A stretch of 64,000 nt of DNA from the NCBI GenBank assembly GCA_024760905.1, contig CM045734.1, forward strand, positions 41,548,564 through 41,612,563, read 5' to 3'. Under the pieces are notes generated by a model, which made no database searches, was not told where the DNA came from, and worked only from the letters and a program-made list of their open reading frames with translations. Made by a program: the position numbers and the translations under genes. Positions 56,990 through 64,000 of the stretch are shown one piece after another. The DNA is from Plotosus lineatus. Its lineage: Eukaryota; Chordata; Actinopteri; Siluriformes; Plotosidae. Numbering within the stretch: position 1 is the first letter of the stretch; each line of letters opens with the position of its first letter.

Positions 56990-58396
56990 AAGATGCTCCC
57001 CAACTTAAGCTTTAGTTCGGTTCCGGATGGCCGAACGTAAGGTGAAAAAAAACATAAGTTGTTATTGTATGTTCCAGTGACATATGACGTTCATACTGTA
57101 CTATACATCCATAAATACCATTACCGTATCTCATAAAAAACCCCTAAATCAATTATCATAAACATAACATTGTAAACTAGTATCAAATATATCAAATAAT
57201 ATCAACATTAATTTCAAATAAATTAAATTCAAGCAAAATAATTTCAAATAGATAAATTTTAATCAAATTCACTCATCAAATATCAAATACAGTATCAAAT
57301 ATAACCTTTAACATTCTCTGTGATGCGATCTTTCTGCTTGTAAATGGTTCTGATGGTCAACGTATGGTCACTTTACATGAAGCTGTGCCGAGTCACTTTA
57401 CATGAAGCTTAAAACAGTCAATCAACGTTTACAATATGTGAGGCGCTCCGCCGAAAGTAGTTCAATTGCTTGTGCTTGAGACAAAGTGCGGATTATCTGG
57501 ACTTCTGGTCTTTCAAGTGAGCAAGGGTGCCGTTGAATACTTGTTTAGTACTCAGCCTGCACTGATGTGAATCACCAGCAGAGCGGAGAGTTCTCTTTCT
57601 TTTCTGGATTCGGGTTTTCATTCATTTTACAATTCTCTTTGCTTAACTGAGTATGTATGGTAGATTGCGCCGATCCGAGCAGATAGTTAATTCAGTCTTG
57701 GGAAAACCGGAAATTCTGGCATATGACGGAAAGCTTGCACCCATGTTAGTAGGCTTACGTTTCTGACCAACCATATTTGCTTAGGGTTACAAAAGTCCGC
57801 AAAACAGTGTAAACACAAAGATCACAGAGACGACGCCTTAACACAAGGGTAACATGCAGTGAACTGGGAAGCAGCAGAGCACATTCAGTATGTCGTTTGT
57901 AAACAATGGACGCAGCGTCATTACGTCAGCATACTGTGTAGGTACGTCTTGTACTACAGAGAGCACTTCACTTCACTTATCCCTTAACATCCAAGGATGT
58001 CGTTGGGGCGCCTTCATGGCGAGACTTGGGCTGATTTGGCCTGGCGGAGCCCATACCTCTCCAGGTTGTAGAAACACGCTGACGGCTTTGCAGCCTACTC
58101 TTTACGAAAGTCAGCAATGTTTTTTTTACATGCCTCTCACCATAGACAATGAGAGACATAGCCTGCCTTTGATAACCCAGTTAGCTGCACTGGGGAGACA
58201 GTGACAACCTTGTGGTGACTCGAACCCTCAACCTTAGTATCAGCAATCCTGCGCCCTAACCACTAGACCACCACTGCCCATAGAGAGCACGCTAAACTCA
58301 AAATTTGACTGTTTTTTTTTTTTTTTTTAATTAAAAATAAAAAAATGTAAAATCGCAAAAATGGAAAACGAATGAACGTAAATCGGGGATCATCTG
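56990..58396 (-). mobile_element. Tigger/pogo-type element, family A, copy 4, inside the RTE fragment
   Basis: Left end AAGATGCTCCCCAACTTAAG (first base changed), right end TGAACGTAAATCGGGGATCA-TCTG, with TA at 56988-56989 and 58397-58398. Removing it joins RTE text ...AACGAG-TA-CATCAGAGG exactly as in the parent at 47582-47596. The interior keeps both 3' and 5' parts, with parts of the transposase N-terminus near 57320-57365; the catalytic core is absent. Confidence 0.93.
57967..58281 (-). mobile_element. Chassis SINE with a third tail type, inside the Tigger element
   Basis: Minus strand: head GGGCAGTGGTGGTCTAGTGG, core to GTCAGCGTGTTTCT, then a tail unlike the other two: ACAACCTGGAGAGGTATGGG, AAGTCTCGCCATGAAGGCG, CATCCTTGGATGTTAAGGGA and TAAGTGAAGTGAAGTG. 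AGAGAGCAC at 57958-57966 and 58282-58290 is the duplication. The LINE from which this tail comes was not recognised. Confidence 0.9.
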
Positions 58397-59369
58397 TACA
58401 TCAGAGGGATAGCACATGTAAGATGTTTTGGAGACAAAGTCAGAGAGGTTAGATTGAGATGGTTTGGACATATGCAGAGGAGGGATGGTGAATATATTGG
58501 TAGTAGGATGCTGAGGTTGGAACTACCAGGCAGAAGGCCTAGAGGAAGACCAAAGAGATGATTTAAGGATGTGGTGAAGGAGGACACGAAGGTAGTTAGT
58601 GTAAGAGAAGAAGATGCAGAGGATAGGGTGAGATAGAGGCAGATGATTTGCTGTGGTGACCCCTGAAGAGAACAGCCGAAAGGTAAAGAAGAAGAAGACT
58701 GAATAGTTTCAGACGTGCCTTTTTCTTTGCAACTCTAGGAGTTAGCTGTTTAATGTTGAAGTTGAGACGTGTGTTTTGTGGGTGCTATTTAATGAAGCTG
58801 CCAGTGGATGGCCTGCCATGCACCTGTTTCACAAACAAGAGACTGATGTACTTGTCTTCTTGATCAGGTGTGCACTGGGGTCATCCATTTTCTACCTGGG
58901 TTAGAGCCACTTTGAACTGTTCTTCGTACCATTGTATGAGATCTGTTTCTTGGCAGTTTCTCATGGAATAGTCTTCATTTTTCAGAACAAATATAGACTG
59001 ACAATTTCAGGACAAAGCACTTTTTACTGGCCACTTTGAGTCGATGGTCAAATCCACAAATGCTGATTCTACAAATATTCAACTTGTCTAAAGAAGGGAA
59101 ATTTTACTTTTTGTTTTATCAGCACAACAGTTTCCATCTCTGCTAACATAATTGCAAAAGGTTTTTTTAATAATGAATTTGTCTTTTATGACAAACATGG
59201 ATGAATGAACACAATGTGCCACAAGTATGATAGCTGGTGATAATAGGTATTAATATTAATAAATTCCGGACTGTCTTTCTAATCAATTATATTTCTATTC
59301 TGAAATGTACTTTTAAAAAAGAAAAAAAAAACCTTCTATGTGTCCCAAAGCTTTTGAACGGTATTTTGC

Positions 59370-60590
59370 AGGTCTTTTGAAAATCCTCCAAAAGTGTCTT
59401 ATAAAGATGTCACACAACACATACACGTATATATGTATGAGTTATACAGATGTTCAAATCAGGTGTTACACTGAAAGTGAATGGTGAAGACGAGGTCAAA
59501 TCTGAGGTCTATATTAAAATGTATATAGAATGTGTGGTTTGCTTTCAGGATGATTGGATTTATTCCATTTTTTTTATATATATCCAAATAGAAAAAGGGG
59601 ATTTGAAACAGACTGCATCCAAATTTGTTGTGGATCTTTACTGCTGGATTTAAGCTATATGGAAGACAGATGATGGTTTCAGTAAGTTTCTGTGGTACTC
59701 TTTGAAGCTGAGAAAAATGACAGCCTTTCCTTAGCTTTTAAATATTTTGTCCCATATCATTAGTAGCCTTCTCATCACATAATGAGAAAATGGGTTTATC
59801 AGTTAAAATTTTAGAGAATGAGAATAAAACAGTAGTTACTTTACAGGAATATGGGGCCAATTATTATAATTCGTTATCGGTTTTCATTTGCAATGCTTTT
59901 TAATGTCATTTCACAGTGAGTTCAAGAGCAGTTATATGAGCAGGGAGATACTATTTGCCCAGAAGCAGGGGAGGGAACAAGTCATTTCACACCCTGTCCT
60001 TGTAGTTTAGCTCTAATAACAGAATATAAAGCAGAAAGGCAGGCATTATTACTTTCTTTTAGTATCAGAACTGATGAAATGGACTGCTGTGAGAAAGACA
60101 GCTCTTTCCTTACAGTCAATAACTACTGTCCCCAAGTGTAGGTGAATTAATTCCAACCTTATTTTATCTGTAAATCATTAAAAAAAACACACATTACGCA
60201 TATTGTTGTGCTTTAAAACTTTAGAAATGCTTATTCTACTAAGAAAAGAGATGAATCATCATTCAAGAGATATAGCAGAAGCATTATTTAATCTTCTTTT
60301 GTGTATATGACATAGTTAAAGTGTTCCAAAATCAGGCCATCATGGGAGCACTTCAGATTGCTACCCTGAGGATTGAAGTGAGTGAGTCTAGGACAAGATG
60401 TTCTTCCCGTAAAAGTTCATATTGATTGTTTTTATGATGAATTATACATAGAATTATTTGATGAACCAGATTCAGACACTTTTATGAGCTAAAGCCTATT
60501 TTTCTTCCTATATAGGCTATTCTTTTATTATTATAATTTTTTTTGCCTTGTATGTTGCCTGTGCATTCTGAGCTAAATTTTAAACCTCAT
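59370..60590. other. Unique AT-rich sequence
   Basis: A 67-codon frame at 59450-59653 is preceded by TGCTTTCAG within it, but no convincing exon was defined. No repeats recognised. Confidence 0.4.
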
Positions 60591-60593
60591 ATA

Positions 60594-60594
60594 T

Positions 60595-60632
<38 letters not shown>

Positions 60633-60661
60633 TATACATATACACATATATACATATATAC

Positions 60662-60722
<61 letters not shown>

Positions 60723-60811
60723 TATATACATATACACATATAGACATATATACATATACATATACAAATATGTATACATATATATATATAGAGATATACA
60801 TATACATATAC

Positions 60812-60842
<31 letters not shown>

Positions 60843-60866
60843 CATATATACATATACATATACATA

Positions 60867-60921
<55 letters not shown>
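60594..60921. repeat. Long (TA)n / (CA)n / ATACAT compound microsatellite
   Basis: About 330 bp of TA, CA and TACATA units. Many parts are self-complementary. Overlapping open frames on both strands are artefacts. Confidence 0.96.

Positions 60922-63024
<2,103 letters not shown>

Positions 63025-63091
<67 letters not shown>
63025..63091. repeat. (TA)n microsatellite
   Basis: About 33 TA units followed by a short (CA)n. Confidence 0.96.
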
Positions 63092-63105
<14 letters not shown>

Positions 63106-63849
63106 CCCTAGGGATAACAAACAACAAACATTAATATTAATAGTTCAGATTGCTGTTATGACTAAAATATCTCATTAGCATGTATTTAATGAAAAAGAAA
63201 ACCTTAATATCTTGGGGTTTAATTTTTTTTTTAATTCTTAAAAATCATTATTCAACATTGTCTAATGAATGTATTGTACATATTTTTATTTTGGGCGTTC
63301 TCGAATGCTAATTAGGTGCTTTCATTTCTTCCCCATTTTTTCTTTCTTTTGTTTTTTGATAATATAGGGCAATATATTTACTAGATTTTCTCTCAAAATG
63401 CACAGAGATTATTCTGAGAAAGCGTTTATGATTTGTAAAGGGAAGCAACATGGTTTCAGTACTGAATCTTGGTCCTCATTTTTATTCAGCTTTTGGTCTG
63501 CCAATATTTATGTTATAATTATAATGAATGAATAGGAGTCATAGTAAGAGTTGTTCTTCCTCAAGCATTTTATATAACTCTCACCATGAAAGGGAAATAT
63601 CCCACTACACTGCTTTTATATTTAAATCAGATTTATCCATCTGAACCATTTGAATTATAAAACACGATCTGTCTCAAAAATAGGCAAACACAACAGTTGA
63701 CATGGTCAAAAAATTACTTATCCTTTTTCACTGTAATTATAAATAGCTCGAGTGTTTCTGTGTAATACAAGTATGGTGTCAGACACTGCTAAAATGGATC
63801 ATACCAATTATTAACCTTGATAATAATTAATAAATCTTGAACACATTTT
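63092..63849. other. Unique AT-rich sequence
   Basis: Nothing recognised; a block near 63290-63340 (CTCGAATGCTAATTAGGTGC) has a homeodomain-like TAATTAG. Confidence 0.4.
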
Positions 63850-64000
63850 GGGCAGTGGTGGCCTGGTGATAAAGGTGCTGGATGACTGATGCTAAGGTTG
63901 GGGGTTCCACCCCCACTCTCTTCAAGTTATCACTGTCTGCCCCCCCGGTGCAGCGAACTGGGTTATCAAAGGCCAGCCATGTCTCTCACTGTCCATGGTG
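63850..64000 (+). mobile_element. Chassis SINE cut by window end
   Basis: GGGCAGTGGTGGCCTGGTGA head, C-rich tract, GTTATCAAAGGCCAGCCATG core start. Its 3' tail lies beyond the window, so its type is unknown. Confidence 0.88.

Larger units (their letters stand above)
56696..58696 (+). mobile_element. RTE LINE 3' fragment inside the Tc1, itself split by a Tigger element
   Basis: 56696-56987 encodes RTE residues from STI-like text through KVYKTVLRPAMLYGLETVAL to NRIRNE; 58399-58696 continues YIRGIAHVRCFGDKVREVRL-like text to the end (CAGCCGAAAGGTAAAGAAGA). Flanks GACTGAATGGTTTCAGAC (56678-56695) and GACTGAATAGTTTCAGAC (58697-58714) are an 18-bp duplication with one mismatch. Confidence 0.92.
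56230..59368 (-). mobile_element. Old Tc1-like transposon of a second family, host of a nested insertion
   Basis: On the minus strand the right end reads ACCGTTCAAAAGCTTTGGGA, close to the common fish Tc1 end 'ACCGTTCAAAAGTTTGGGG'. Transposase traces follow: residues near 58800-58980 and, beyond the insertion, VMVWRCFGGGKV (around 56570-56605), GILNNKENHSILQIHAVLCG and LEWPGESLSLY, the counterpart of 'MEWPxQSPDLNP'. Frames are full of stops. It is split by an RTE fragment at 56696-58696. The left terminal repeat is missing. Confidence 0.75.

Noticed and set aside
59450..59653. Possible coding exon
   Set aside because: An internal TTTCAG and an open frame exist, but composition is AT-driven and no matching donor or upstream exon was found.

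Overview
The window looks like non-coding DNA, intronic or intergenic, from a ray-finned (probably teleost) fish. The evidence is a Rex3-type and a second RTE-type LINE, two Tc1-like transposon families, pogo/Tigger-type elements with TA target duplications, several tRNA-headed SINE families whose 3' ends resemble an L2-like tail, and very frequent (CA)n, (TA)n and (GA)n microsatellites. Species cannot be read from this. No bacterial gene, rRNA, functional tRNA or CRISPR array is seen. Almost every open frame is a transposon remnant or a microsatellite translation. One short interval (999-1097, + strand) looks like a spliced host exon.

Layout. 1-2.1 kb: SINE tail, candidate exon, Tigger-type copy. 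3.6-5.4 kb: SINEs and a Tigger copy with an N-terminal transposase remnant. 6.5-9 kb: short TA-flanked elements (here 'BL-MITE'; ends start CAGGGATCCCT). 10-13.2 kb: SINEs and microsatellites. 15.4-18.1 kb: a Tigger deletion derivative and a nearly full-length dead Tc1-like element. 18.8-25.6 kb: SINEs, a BL-MITE and another TA-flanked MITE. 28-35.1 kb: BL-MITEs interrupted by an RTE fragment and a SINE, a tandem duplication, and a second copy of the 15.4 kb Tigger derivative. 36-38.8 kb: repeat-poor. 39-42.2 kb: Rex3 relic with an RTE insertion, then a broken Tc1. 44.5-49 kb: nearly complete RTE element and an internally deleted sibling. 51-56.2 kb: dense SINE cluster. 56.2-59.4 kb: four-level transposon nest. 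60.6-63.1 kb: TA/CA tracts, a SINE split by a Harbinger-like element, and another SINE.

How the parts relate. One SINE design recurs about fourteen times ('chassis SINE' here). It has a tRNA-like head (A box TGGTCTAGTGG, B box GGTTCGAGTCC) and a core of about 150 bp ending near GTCAGCGTGTTTCT. The same head and core carry three different 3' modules: an L2-like tail ending in GAATGAATG, a tail resembling the two ends of the local RTE element joined together, and a third tail ending in repeats of AAGTG. The RTE copy at 48.4-49.0 kb has its own 5' and 3' parts joined by deletion, a plausible precursor of the RTE-like tail. Target duplications read directly from the sequence let several insertions be ordered in time. 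Calls rest on reading the sequence and on memory of these families; no alignment or database search was run, and boundaries without a stated target duplication are approximate by tens of bases.
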